Positions 16,778-23,486 of a DNA stretch of 23,486 nucleotides are shown piece by piece. The notes under the pieces were generated by a model. That model worked only from the letters and a program-made list of their open reading frames with translations, searched no databases and was not told where the DNA came from. Source of the DNA: a virus; IMG/VR virus record IMGVR_UViG_3300023184_007165, positions 1 through 23,486 of that record. One strand, given 5' to 3'. The translations under genes were made by a program, and so were the position numbers. Every line of letters begins with the position of its first letter. Positions within the stretch are counted from its first letter, which is position 1.

Positions 16778-17596
16778 TTAGAATTTATCAATATCTAAGT
16801 TGATATTGATATTGTTGTAAATATCGTGAATAGTTTGCGCTTTATTAACTGCTCTATTTTCAATGTCTTCAGTATGGTTTTTCTTAACACCCATTCTGTT
16901 TTGTCTTGATTTTTCTTGCATAGCGACTTTTTGGAATTCTCTTTGATCAAGTTGGTCTGGATCAATCATTCCCCATTGTGAGGAATATTCAGATTCATTG
17001 CTTGTTCTTAAAACAGAATGTGCTCTATTTGAAACAACACTAGACTTTCTAAGAGAATTGAGTTTTTCTTCTTGCCATGAACTATGCTTAGAAGCTCTAG
17101 CTTCTCTTCTTTGTGCATCATTTACCATAGCTTGTTGGCTGGATGATTCTTGGCTATTTAAAAACTCTTCTGAGATTGCAATCATGTCAGGATTGAAAAT
17201 AGAAGCTGATCTGGAAAGCATTGCATTCATATATTCATCTGCAGAATAAGCTTTGAGGCCACTTGTAGTTGTTCTAGCATTCAAGCCATCATCAAATGTG
17301 GAACCTGCTCTTCTGATTGCATTAGGATTTAAGCTATCTTCTGATTCTTGTCTAAATGAATAAGTAGGCTCTGCATAAACGGAAGGGCCTTGAATTGTTT
17401 CCCAAGATCTGTCAAAAGATTGAGCTTCTTTTTGCATTCCAACAGTTTGCTTTGCAATCTTATTTCTGTTGTTTGCAGAGTTGTTCTTTAACTCAGCATA
17501 AGGATCTTCAACAACATCATAGCTTGCGCCAACAAATTTCTTTTCAATAAAAGATGGAATATTTTCGATTTCTGAAACTTTCTTGAATTTGCTCAT
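16778..17596 (-). CDS. Uncharacterised head-module protein, 272 aa
   Basis: No family is recognised. The sequence is polar and rich in Ser, Asn, Gln, Arg and Glu, with short helices and no hydrophobic segment. R-S-A-S and A-R-A-S-K fit the basic-x-A-S pattern recurring across this module. The ATG at 17596 is chosen over an in-frame TTG at 17620 because AGGAAAG stands just upstream of it; the TTG has no such site. A stable GAAA-capped hairpin lies 28 bases before the start. A virion or head-assembly role is inferred only from position. Confidence 0.6.
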   Translation of the reverse strand: MSKFKKVSEIENIPSFIEKKFVGASYDVVEDPYAELKNNSANNRNKIAKQTVGMQKEAQSFDRSWETIQGPSVYAEPTYSFRQESEDSLNPNAIRRAGSTFDDGLNARTTTSGLKAYSADEYMNAMLSRSASIFNPDMIAISEEFLNSQESSSQQAMVNDAQRREARASKHSSWQEEKLNSLRKSSVVSNRAHSVLRTSNESEYSSQWGMIDPDQLDQREFQKVAMQEKSRQNRMGVKKNHTEDIENRAVNKAQTIHDIYNNININLDIDKF

Positions 17597-17624
17597 TTTC
17601 TTTCCTATATTTTTCCTCAAGGCT

Positions 17625-17652
17625 ATATCCCAGGACTTTCGCCCTGGGATAT
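17625..17652 (-). other. Hairpin with GAAA tetraloop between structural genes
   Basis: ATATCCCAGG (17625-17634) pairs with CCTGGGATAT (17643-17652). In minus-strand RNA two further pairs close a GAAA tetraloop, giving a 12-bp stem with one G-U wobble. No U-tract follows, so this is not a standard terminator. It lies between the 315-aa stop and the 272-aa start and may stabilise or mark a processed mRNA end. Confidence 0.65.
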
Positions 17653-17672
17653 TTTGAACTTGAGGTTAGTTA

Positions 17673-18620
17673 TTAGTTTTTGCTATTAAATAATTCGTCA
17701 ACCCATTCTGGATCGCCATAGCCAAGCTCATTTTTCCAGTAATCTTTGCATCTGTTGATGTTTGCAGAATCAAGTTCAGCGACTTTGATAATGCTTGCAA
17801 CAACTTGCTTCTTGGTGCTAACATTGAGGTTAGAAGCCATAACTTGCTTGATTTCAACAACTTGTGGAGCTTCAGTAACAGGAGTATTGAGCATAGCTTC
17901 AACATATTCAGCTGGGAAACCAGAAGCAATGGCTTTTGCAGCAAATGCTTTCTTTGCATTGTTGTTAAGAGCAGAAGCCTTTACAAATGTTGGTTGAGTA
18001 TTCTTTGAAGCAGTCTTTTGAGCAACTGCAGTTCTTGCTTCATTCTTTGCAGCAACCTTTACAAGGTTTTCTCTGTAAGCTCTTCTTTGATTCAAAGTAG
18101 CTTGATGAGCTTGTGCAGTCTTAATGTTGGTTTCAATTTGAGTAGCTAATCTAACTCTTCTTTCATGGCGAGCTGCTAAAATTGTGTTAGCAAGTCTCTT
18201 ATCACCAGAAGCGATAGCTGCTTCTACTGCATCAGCTGAAAGTTGTGATGGGTGATTGAAAATGATTTTTGCTGTCTTTTTCATTTCAGCTTCTTCATCT
18301 TCATCTTCTTCATCTTCTTCATCAGATTCGTCTTCTTCAGACTCATCTTCATCTTCCATATCTTCATCGTCTTCATCCTCAGCATAAGCGGCCCATTTAT
18401 TGCCACCTTCTCTGTCGTTGGATTCAGCTTCTTCATCAAATTCTTCTGGATACTTATCATTTAAAGCGTCTAAAAGCTCATGTGGAACTTTCTTATCACC
18501 TTCGCCATCTTTGACAGCGGCTAATCTCTCATTGAATGTGTCCCAGTTAATACCTGTAAAAACAAGTTCAGAATCCAATCCTGATTCTTGAAACTTATTA
18601 GGGAAAATTCTATCGGCCAT
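17673..18620 (-). CDS. Uncharacterised acidic head-module protein, 315 aa
   Basis: No family is recognised. The N-terminus (1-60) is globular and moderately acidic; about 65-112 is almost entirely Glu and Asp; then M-K-K-T-A-K begins a basic, Ala-rich helical half (112-285) holding many K/R-x-A motifs. The C-terminus (C-K-D-Y-W...W-V-D-E-L-F) is a distinct small domain. The acidic-then-basic layout resembles scaffold or internal head proteins and mirrors the 575-aa protein near the capsid gene. AGAGGT stands about 11 bases before the ATG. A hairpin follows the gene and a repeat-bearing gap precedes it. A DNA-mimic or chaperone role for the acidic tract is possible but unsupported. Confidence 0.6.
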   Translation of the reverse strand: MADRIFPNKFQESGLDSELVFTGINWDTFNERLAAVKDGEGDKKVPHELLDALNDKYPEEFDEEAESNDREGGNKWAAYAEDEDDEDMEDEDESEEDESDEEDEEDEDEEAEMKKTAKIIFNHPSQLSADAVEAAIASGDKRLANTILAARHERRVRLATQIETNIKTAQAHQATLNQRRAYRENLVKVAAKNEARTAVAQKTASKNTQPTFVKASALNNNAKKAFAAKAIASGFPAEYVEAMLNTPVTEAPQVVEIKQVMASNLNVSTKKQVVASIIKVAELDSANINRCKDYWKNELGYGDPEWVDELFNSKN

Positions 18621-18688
18621 TATTTTAATTACCTCTCAAGTTCAATCCTTCATATTTCAATCCACATTCAGTTATTAAACTGGATGAA

Positions 18689-18728
18689 ACTTATAAAACC
18701 TTTCTATATTTACTTATAAAAAACCTTT
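18689..18728 (-). repeat. Two direct repeats in a 115-base intergenic gap
   Basis: Plus-strand ACTTATAAAACCTTT (18689-18703) recurs as ACTTATAAAAAACCTTT (18712-18728), 23 bases apart. On the minus strand each reads AAAGGTTTTATAAGT (the second with two extra T). They lie between the DUF192 stop and the 315-aa gene, the only large gap in this part of the operon. They may be binding sites or promoter elements; no -35/-10 pair is clear. Confidence 0.45.
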
Positions 18729-18735
18729 AAAAAGC

Positions 18736-19041
18736 TTATTGTTTACTTTTACGCAAAACTAAATCATCACCCTTGTGGATTAAAAAATCTCCAATTTCTA
18801 TATCTAGTTTTTTAAATGTGTCTTTATTTGCTTCTACAACATATTTGACATTGTTAGATTTAGGATAGACACTTTTTGTTTGCTCTGCTTCCATATCTTT
18901 AAAATCAACAATTTTAAAATTATTATCTAAAAATGCTAATGTCAAAGGGAAAGAAACATTTTTATTCCAGAATGAATAATTTCCTATTTCTGGAAAGATA
19001 AAAAATGCAGTTTCAAATTCTTCTAAAGGCTCTGCATGCAT
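18736..19041 (-). CDS. DUF192-domain protein lacking an upstream start
   Basis: From the first ATG the protein is 101 aa, but the recognisable DUF192 domain begins earlier in the same frame: residues encoded at 19042-19116 include F-S-V-R-F-V-A-D and L-S-K-G-L directly before this Met, which is the M of the conserved G-L-M. Other family marks are F-F-I-F-P, F-W-N-K-N-V-S-F-P-L and Y-V-V-E-A-N...I-G-D. No ATG, GTG, TTG, CTG or ATT codon lies between 19041 and the TGA at 19117, which ends the in-phase upstream gene. Either the domain is made by reading through that TGA, or only this shortened form is made (AAAGG stands close before the ATG). DUF192 is a small beta-rich domain of unknown role. 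Confidence 0.6.
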   Translation of the reverse strand: MHAEPLEEFETAFFIFPEIGNYSFWNKNVSFPLTLAFLDNNFKIVDFKDMEAEQTKSVYPKSNNVKYVVEANKDTFKKLDIEIGDFLIHKGDDLVLRKSKQ

Positions 19042-19116
19042 TAAACCTTTAGAAAGAGTTGCATTATTATCAGCTACAAATCTGACAGAAAACTTTCCAT
19101 CAAAATCATCTGTGAG

Positions 19117-19119
19117 TCA
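19117..19119 (-). other. In-frame TGA separating winged-helix and DUF192 domains
   Basis: The upstream 159-aa frame and the DUF192 frame are the same reading frame, interrupted only by this TGA (context AAA-ACT-TGA-CTC). With TGA decoded the product would be one 286-aa protein. TGA is otherwise used in this window only by the 31-aa ORF; every other complete gene ends in TAA, or twice TAG. Confidence 0.7.
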
Positions 19120-19596
19120 AGTTTTTGTAAACTTACTCTTTTTGCTTGCAACTTTAACTTCTTTAGCTGCATTTAAATCAAACTTATCTTTCTTTCTAGC
19201 TTTTCTAAACTCATTAACAGGATCTTTCAAGTAAGCATCTCTCAATGCAACTCTTCCTCTGTCTGTTAAAGTTACTGATCTACCGTGACCAGAAATAAGT
19301 CCAGCAGTCTTAAGTGCTAAAAGTGAATTGTCATCAATATTTTTTGGAACGACAAATGTTTTCCCATCTTTGATGTTATTTACAATATTAGCAGCAGTGA
19401 CAATTTCGTCTTGATTTTGCTCAATAATCTTAAGCAAATCGATATGTCTTTGGCTTACTGTAACTTTTGCTTCTCTTGTGTTAGTACTGCCACCAAGTAA
19501 CATAAGTTGGATATCAGATAAACCTAATCCTTCCATTGAAACTTTGTCGTTGTTGTCATCATTCCAGTTATTTAATGATTGAATTGGTAAAGGCAT
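19117..19596 (-). CDS. Winged-helix-like protein, 159 aa, upstream of DUF192
   Basis: Residues about 45-122 look like a winged helix: helices around Q-R-H-I-D-L-L-K (49-56) and A-A-N-I-V-N-N (68-74), then L-L-A-L-K-T-A-G-L-I-S (92-102), a wing G-R-S-V-T-L-T (105-111) and R-G-R-V-A-L-R-D (113-120). This fits a MarR/PadR-like fold, but no specific family is recognised. A basic linker (130-159, K-V-A-S-K-K-S-K) ends at the TGA. AGGAG stands 7 bases before the ATG and overlaps the upstream TAG stop. It may be an assembly protein using a winged helix for protein or DNA contact rather than a regulator, given its place among head genes (inference). Confidence 0.6.
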   Translation of the reverse strand: MPLPIQSLNNWNDDNNDKVSMEGLGLSDIQLMLLGGSTNTREAKVTVSQRHIDLLKIIEQNQDEIVTAANIVNNIKDGKTFVVPKNIDDNSLLALKTAGLISGHGRSVTLTDRGRVALRDAYLKDPVNEFRKARKKDKFDLNAAKEVKVASKKSKFTKT

Positions 19597-19605
19597 TGTT
19601 TTCTC

Positions 19606-20073
19606 CTATCTTGGTATTCTGTTGAGATAGCCCTTGCCATCAGCAACATTTTGTTCATAAGTGTTTTCGAAAGTAAAATTATCTAAAGTACCATCATTGG
19701 CACTTTCATCCATACCTACTGATTTTGTTGTTGGACCTGGATCGACATAAGCAATACCAGTACCAGAAGGTCCATGAAGTTTAGCTTCAGTATTTTGCTC
19801 ATCAGGTTCATCACTTTCACCATCATCATAATAATCTGGTGATCTAAAACGATCCTGTTTATCTAACCTTGCGTGATCAGCTTCTTCAAACTCATCTTCT
19901 AAATCTTTATATGGGACTTTGCCAACATAATCGTGCTTAGTAACAGAAAATTGTGGAGTAATTTGTGCAAATTTTAACAGCTCAGAAAAAACACTATCTG
20001 ATTCTCTATAAAAACCTGCCTTATCTAAATCATAGGCAAGTTTTATTTTTGAAGCAACAAATTTACTTTTCAT
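19606..20073 (-). CDS. Uncharacterised head-module protein, 155 aa
   Basis: No family is recognised. The N-terminus is a clear amphipathic helix pair: V-A-S-K-I-K-L-A-Y-D-L-D-K-A-G-F-Y followed by D-S-V-F-S-E-L-L-K-F-A-Q (about 7-37). The rest is polar and Asp/Glu/Gly-rich with little predicted structure. The N-terminal helices contain two basic-x-A motifs. There is no Shine-Dalgarno near the ATG and the stop is TAG, inside the Shine-Dalgarno of the next gene, so translation of the next gene may be coupled. Position suggests a virion component (inference). Confidence 0.6.
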   Translation of the reverse strand: MKSKFVASKIKLAYDLDKAGFYRESDSVFSELLKFAQITPQFSVTKHDYVGKVPYKDLEDEFEEADHARLDKQDRFRSPDYYDDGESDEPDEQNTEAKLHGPSGTGIAYVDPGPTTKSVGMDESANDGTLDNFTFENTYEQNVADGKGYLNRIPR

Positions 20074-20098
20074 AATTGGTTTTTTATTAATTTTAGAT

Positions 20099-21214
20099 TT
20101 ATTTTCCTGCTAATTCTTTTTTACAAACATCTAATGCATTAACAATAGTCTTGTCCATATCATAATATTTATAGCTTCCTAATCTTCCACCAATAATAAG
20201 ATTCTTTAGTCCATCTGCTTCAATGCGATATTTTTCATATCTTTCATTATTTAAATAATCATTAATAGGATAATAAGGTTCTTCAGAAAAGTTTTTGTCA
20301 TAAGATTTAGAATATTCGAAAGTAATATAATCCTTTTCTGACTTACTAAAAGTGAAATATTTATGCTGTATTATTCTTGTCCATTCAATATTTAATGAAG
20401 GATATGTAACGAGAGCAGTTCCTTGAAAATCTGAGTTAATTTCATAGTGTTTATGAGTTAAAGTTCTGTATTCTAAATCACCAAATCTATATTCAAAAAG
20501 TTTATCTATAGGGCCAGTATAAACAACTTTTTCTGCTAATGAATTAAAATAAGATTTATCACTGAAATAATCACAATCTAAATTAACTTCAATATCTTTT
20601 AATAGGTTTTTAAATATAGCTGTGTATCCATCAATTGGCACACCTTCATAAATATCAGCATCAGAATAATATCTATCGTTATAGTTTAATCTGAGTGGTA
20701 TTCTTTGTGCGATTGATGCTGGTAAGTGTTTTGGATCTCTTCCCCATTGCTTTTTTGTATATCCATAAAAAAACATTTCGTACAAAGTTTTACCCATAGT
20801 GCTTAAGCAATATTCTTCAAAGTTTTGTGGGTTTGGAATATTTATTTTATCTTGATTGATTTTATTGATTGCATTTTGTGGATTATATGCATCAGGCCAT
20901 ACTTGTTGTATTGTGCTTAAGTTGATTGGCAGAGAATATATTGTGTTATTGATATTTGCTTTATTTCTCAATGTAAAATTATTGAAAGTTGCAAATTGAT
21001 TTATATAATCCCAGACATATTTTAAAGAAGTATGAAAAATGTGAGGACCATATTTGTGAATGTGATAGTCTTCATATGGTTCTGAATAACAGTTTCCACC
21101 TATATGATTTCTTTTGTCAATTACTAATACTTTTTTATTAAGTTTTTTTGCTTCATATGCAAAAATGGAGCCGAATAAACCGGCTCCAACAACAAGATAA
21201 TCATATTTTGGCAT
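20099..21214 (-). CDS. glf: UDP-galactopyranose mutase
   Basis: The 371-aa protein is a full-length UDP-galactopyranose mutase, the flavoenzyme that interconverts UDP-Galp and UDP-Galf, the donor of galactofuranose for surface glycans. Visible are the FAD-binding G10-A-G12-L-F-G15 with a downstream I-D-K-R, the conserved G-P-H-I-F-H (56-61), K-K-Q-W157-G, R171, Y182-Y183, R280 and the C-terminal G-G-R344-L-G-S-Y-K-Y-Y-D-M-D. All key residues look present and the length is typical of bacterial enzymes. It is cytosolic. It sits between structural genes with an 18-base gap upstream and no clear Shine-Dalgarno: a metabolic cargo gene embedded in the late operon, probably acquired from a bacterium (inference). 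Confidence 0.95.
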   Translation of the reverse strand: MPKYDYLVVGAGLFGSIFAYEAKKLNKKVLVIDKRNHIGGNCYSEPYEDYHIHKYGPHIFHTSLKYVWDYINQFATFNNFTLRNKANINNTIYSLPINLSTIQQVWPDAYNPQNAINKINQDKINIPNPQNFEEYCLSTMGKTLYEMFFYGYTKKQWGRDPKHLPASIAQRIPLRLNYNDRYYSDADIYEGVPIDGYTAIFKNLLKDIEVNLDCDYFSDKSYFNSLAEKVVYTGPIDKLFEYRFGDLEYRTLTHKHYEINSDFQGTALVTYPSLNIEWTRIIQHKYFTFSKSEKDYITFEYSKSYDKNFSEEPYYPINDYLNNERYEKYRIEADGLKNLIIGGRLGSYKYYDMDKTIVNALDVCKKELAGK

Positions 21215-21232
21215 ATGATTATTTTACAGATT

Positions 21233-22204
21233 TTATGCCCATGGAACTCTTGGATAGTTTCCTTGACCTTGCATCAATGGATCATCATCAAATCCAATAG
21301 GTTCATTTCCAAAGTTATTTCTATCATATTGATTTTTTGGATAAGAATCTGCATGAAGCTGTTGCTCTAATGACATTTCGGAATTGTTTTTAGGGTCATA
21401 GTTTTTTGCAGAACTATTGCCACTGAAGTTTGGCTTTGTATCAGGGTCAACTATTTCTTCATTTTGAATATTTTCTTCATTCCACATACCACTTGGGTTT
21501 GGATTATTTTCATTCAATAATTCATCAAAATATTTGTCAATTTCAGCACCATTTGTTAATAATGGAGCCTTGCCCATAGGAACTTGTTGTTTAGTAGCCT
21601 TCCACCAAGCATCTGCATCGCCTGGTTCTGCTTCATTAATTTGATCTCTTCTTCTATAAGTGAAATCAATAGCTACTCTTTCATTTTTTGTGCTTGAATA
21701 AATGGAATGAGTTCTTTCTGGTTTGATTTGAGCTGGGACATCATCTTCATAATCAAACTTTTGTCCATCTTTGTATTTTCTACGAGATTGTAATGAATCT
21801 TCCATCGTAGAATGTTGGATTTTTTGATGATGTGGATTAGCTTTCATTTGAGTTGCTGCTTTTTCTAACATATGCTTATGAGCACGTAGCTTGGTTCTCA
21901 ATTTAAAAGCATTTCTTTCATCCACATCCAAAATATCAAGATTGTTAACAGCATCATCTTCTTTGAGGGTATGCTGAGGAACTAATCTTGCTTCCATATT
22001 TCTTTCTGGGTCATCTGGTGCATCTTGATGAATTCTTGATAAAATAGCTTCAAAACTAGCATCGTCAACAAACTGGTTAAAATTACCTTGAGTTTGTCCG
22101 CCTTTACCAATTGGATTCCCACCAGGAGCCCAAGCACCAGATCCAGCACCACCTACACCACCAAAACCTGCCGCTGTTCTGATATTTTTATTTTGATTGG
22201 CCAT
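21233..22204 (-). CDS. Uncharacterised head-module protein, 323 aa
   Basis: No family is recognised. A Gly/Ala/Asn-rich N-terminus (1-45, with I-R-T-A-A at 8-12) leads to a helical region (about 50-125) and a polar, Asn/Asp/Glu-rich C-terminal half. S-L-E-Q-Q-L (278-283) and T-M-E-D-S-L (133-138) resemble the T/S-I-E-E-Q-L motif of two other proteins here. No enzyme, signal or membrane features are seen. The ATG at 22204 is preferred to an in-frame TTG at 22216 because GGGGA stands just before it. As the first gene after terL it is likely a packaging or head protein (inference). Confidence 0.6.
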   Translation of the reverse strand: MANQNKNIRTAAGFGGVGGAGSGAWAPGGNPIGKGGQTQGNFNQFVDDASFEAILSRIHQDAPDDPERNMEARLVPQHTLKEDDAVNNLDILDVDERNAFKLRTKLRAHKHMLEKAATQMKANPHHQKIQHSTMEDSLQSRRKYKDGQKFDYEDDVPAQIKPERTHSIYSSTKNERVAIDFTYRRRDQINEAEPGDADAWWKATKQQVPMGKAPLLTNGAEIDKYFDELLNENNPNPSGMWNEENIQNEEIVDPDTKPNFSGNSSAKNYDPKNNSEMSLEQQLHADSYPKNQYDRNNFGNEPIGFDDDPLMQGQGNYPRVPWA

Positions 22205-22232
22205 TTTTATCCCCAAAATACTAGAAATATTG

Positions 22233-23486
22233 TTATCTTATTCTTGTGCCTGTATTGATTAACCTTGACTTAGGTAGGTTGACAATAATCTTAGAAAAGA
22301 ATGCTTCATAAGCTACTGCTGCAATAGCATCGCAAATATCATCGTGATACCCTTTTAAAGATTCGATAATAAATCTATTGCCTTTCCATTTCTTTTGAAG
22401 AAATAAGAACTGAGTTTTAGCCTCTTTAATCTCATCTAGAGGCATTTCATTTCCCCTAGCATCAATATAAGTTCCACCCGAAATATCATAAATATCAATT
22501 CGGTCTTCTCTCAATAAAGTTGCTAGTTCCGTATATATGCCTTCTTTATATTGCTTATTGAATGTTTTTTCGACAATTGGTATTCTCATATTTCTTAATT
22601 TGATAACTGAAGATTGAGAATTCCATTGGTCTATACTTACTTGTTTAAATCTAAATCTTTTATGAAGTGAAAGAATATAGTCTTCTACTTCTTTTTCTGG
22701 TACTGGTTGATTTTTGGTTTTAGGATTCCAGAAATGAATATGGTCTATAACAACTCTTCTCAAAGGTCTACCGTCTTGACCATTAGTTCCATACATGATT
22801 TCACAGTGACCAACAGCTAAAGCATAATAGTCTGAAGTTCTTGCTGGGTCTATATGGCAGAAATAATCATAGAATCCATTCCCTTCTTCTCTTCTTTTAA
22901 CCATAGAAGAAGATGAAAACATCCTATTAACTGAATCTTCGGAAAACATAGGATCTGAGGATGAAGCACCAAACTCAGCACCATATTGCATTTGATATTC
23001 AGTGCCATTTTTAAGTTTTTCAGATTCTAGAAAGTCTCTATCAATATTTGGATTTACAAGCCAAGTAGGACCACGCATAACAAGAGTTGAAGGGTCGTCT
23101 TGTCTATTTTCATGCAAATCATAAAGCAATCCAATAGGTCCTTTAGGGTTGGAAAGCATCATCATCTTTCCATCTCTACCAAAAGTTGCAAGAGAAGGTT
23201 TTAGGTCATTATATAAATCGTAATCAAGTCCAGAATCAGGATTATCACCAGCCATAGCAGCAATTTCGTCCATGATTACACACCAACAAGTAAGACCAAC
23301 GAGACCAGAAGCACTACTAGAACCGCATTTTAAAACTAATGAACCAGAAAATAAATTAAGTCCGGCTGTATCTCTTCTTTCATTTTCTTTACGGTCATTT
23401 TCAGTAAAGAATCGCATTTCAAGTTCAGTGTCTTTGCCAATATAAGGTTGAAAGAATGGAGATGCTAAGACTGTTTGCTTGATTTT
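22233..23486 (-). CDS. terL: Terminase large subunit, C-terminal part
   Basis: The frame is open to the window edge, so 417 C-terminal residues are seen and the N-terminal Walker A part lies outside. The ATPase remainder has the Walker B V-I-M-D73-E74 (fragment numbering) and the coupling motif M-M-L-S-N-P-K-G (109-116). The RNase H-like nuclease domain follows: H-I-D213-P-A-R-T-S-D, V-S-I-D286-Q-W and H-D382-D383-I-C-D386-A-I, the acidic residues that bind metal. TerL pumps DNA through the portal and cuts the concatemer. An internal Met codon at 23417 is not the start, since recognisable sequence continues upstream. It is the most upstream visible gene of the late minus-strand block. Confidence 0.93.
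   Translation of the reverse strand, partial: KIKQTVLASPFFQPYIGKDTELEMRFFTENDRKENERRDTAGLNLFSGSLVLKCGSSSASGLVGLTCWCVIMDEIAAMAGDNPDSGLDYDLYNDLKPSLATFGRDGKMMMLSNPKGPIGLLYDLHENRQDDPSTLVMRGPTWLVNPNIDRDFLESEKLKNGTEYQMQYGAEFGASSSDPMFSEDSVNRMFSSSSMVKRREEGNGFYDYFCHIDPARTSDYYALAVGHCEIMYGTNGQDGRPLRRVVIDHIHFWNPKTKNQPVPEKEVEDYILSLHKRFRFKQVSIDQWNSQSSVIKLRNMRIPIVEKTFNKQYKEGIYTELATLLREDRIDIYDISGGTYIDARGNEMPLDEIKEAKTQFLFLQKKWKGNRFIIESLKGYHDDICDAIAAVAYEAFFSKIIVNLPKSRLINTGTRIR

Noticed and set aside
18252-18514. Phe/Ile-rich plus-strand frames resembling membrane proteins
   Set aside because: They are the antisense of the Glu/Asp run in the 315-aa protein, so the hydrophobic look is an artefact of reading GAA/GAT repeats backwards.
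19117-19119. Genome-wide reassignment of TGA as a sense codon
   Set aside because: None of the long genes, including one of 1388 codons, has an internal TGA, and Trp is written TGG throughout. Only one in-frame TGA is seen, so general recoding is not supported.

Overview
This window is the late (virion) module of a large tailed bacteriophage, joined at its left end to a block of sugar and lipid metabolism genes. A terminase large subunit, a portal, a prohead protease and an HK97-fold major capsid protein lie in order on the minus strand. All of them sit in AT-rich DNA with tight, mostly TAA-terminated genes. The unusually large head proteins and the host-like metabolic cargo fit a large-genome (possibly jumbo) phage. 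The host cannot be read from the sequence; heptose-type sugar genes and UDP-galactopyranose mutase suggest a bacterium with a complex surface glycan. No tRNA, CRISPR, IS element or attachment site was seen. No stretch over 300 bases lacks a gene; the longest gaps (about 115-150 bases) hold terminators, hairpins or short repeats.

Layout, in the direction of minus-strand transcription (right to left): terL (partial, 23486-22233); a 323-aa unknown; glf (UDP-galactopyranose mutase) inserted among virion genes; a 155-aa unknown; a 159-aa winged-helix-like protein followed in the same frame, across one TGA, by a DUF192 domain; then five uncharacterised proteins (315, 272, 307, 523 and 184 aa), the last four spaced 1-5 nt apart; then the portal (790 aa), whose C-terminus is a DUF559/Vsr-like nuclease domain. 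A terminator follows. Next is a 1388-aa prohead protease fused to a long scaffold-like region with zinc ribbons, another hairpin, then a 31-aa ORF, a 575-aa acidic zinc-cluster protein, a 213-aa probable decoration protein and the major capsid protein, closed by a strong terminator. Two single-gene cassettes follow, a methyltransferase and a HAD phosphatase-nucleotidyltransferase fusion, each bounded by terminators.

Convergent to these, on the plus strand at 1-1424, are the C-terminus of a PfkB-family (heptose-kinase-like) enzyme, a PhyH-type Fe(II)/2-oxoglutarate dioxygenase and a DUF962/Mpo1-like membrane protein. With the HAD-nucleotidyltransferase, methyltransferase and glf they look like a phage-borne kit for making or tailoring an activated sugar or lipid, probably to alter the host surface. 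That role is inference.

The most notable points are the portal-nuclease fusion, the in-frame TGA that leaves the DUF192 domain without a start of its own, a short K/R-x-A peptide motif recurring across the head-module proteins but rare or absent in the capsid, terminase and metabolic proteins, and the giant protease-scaffold fusion.
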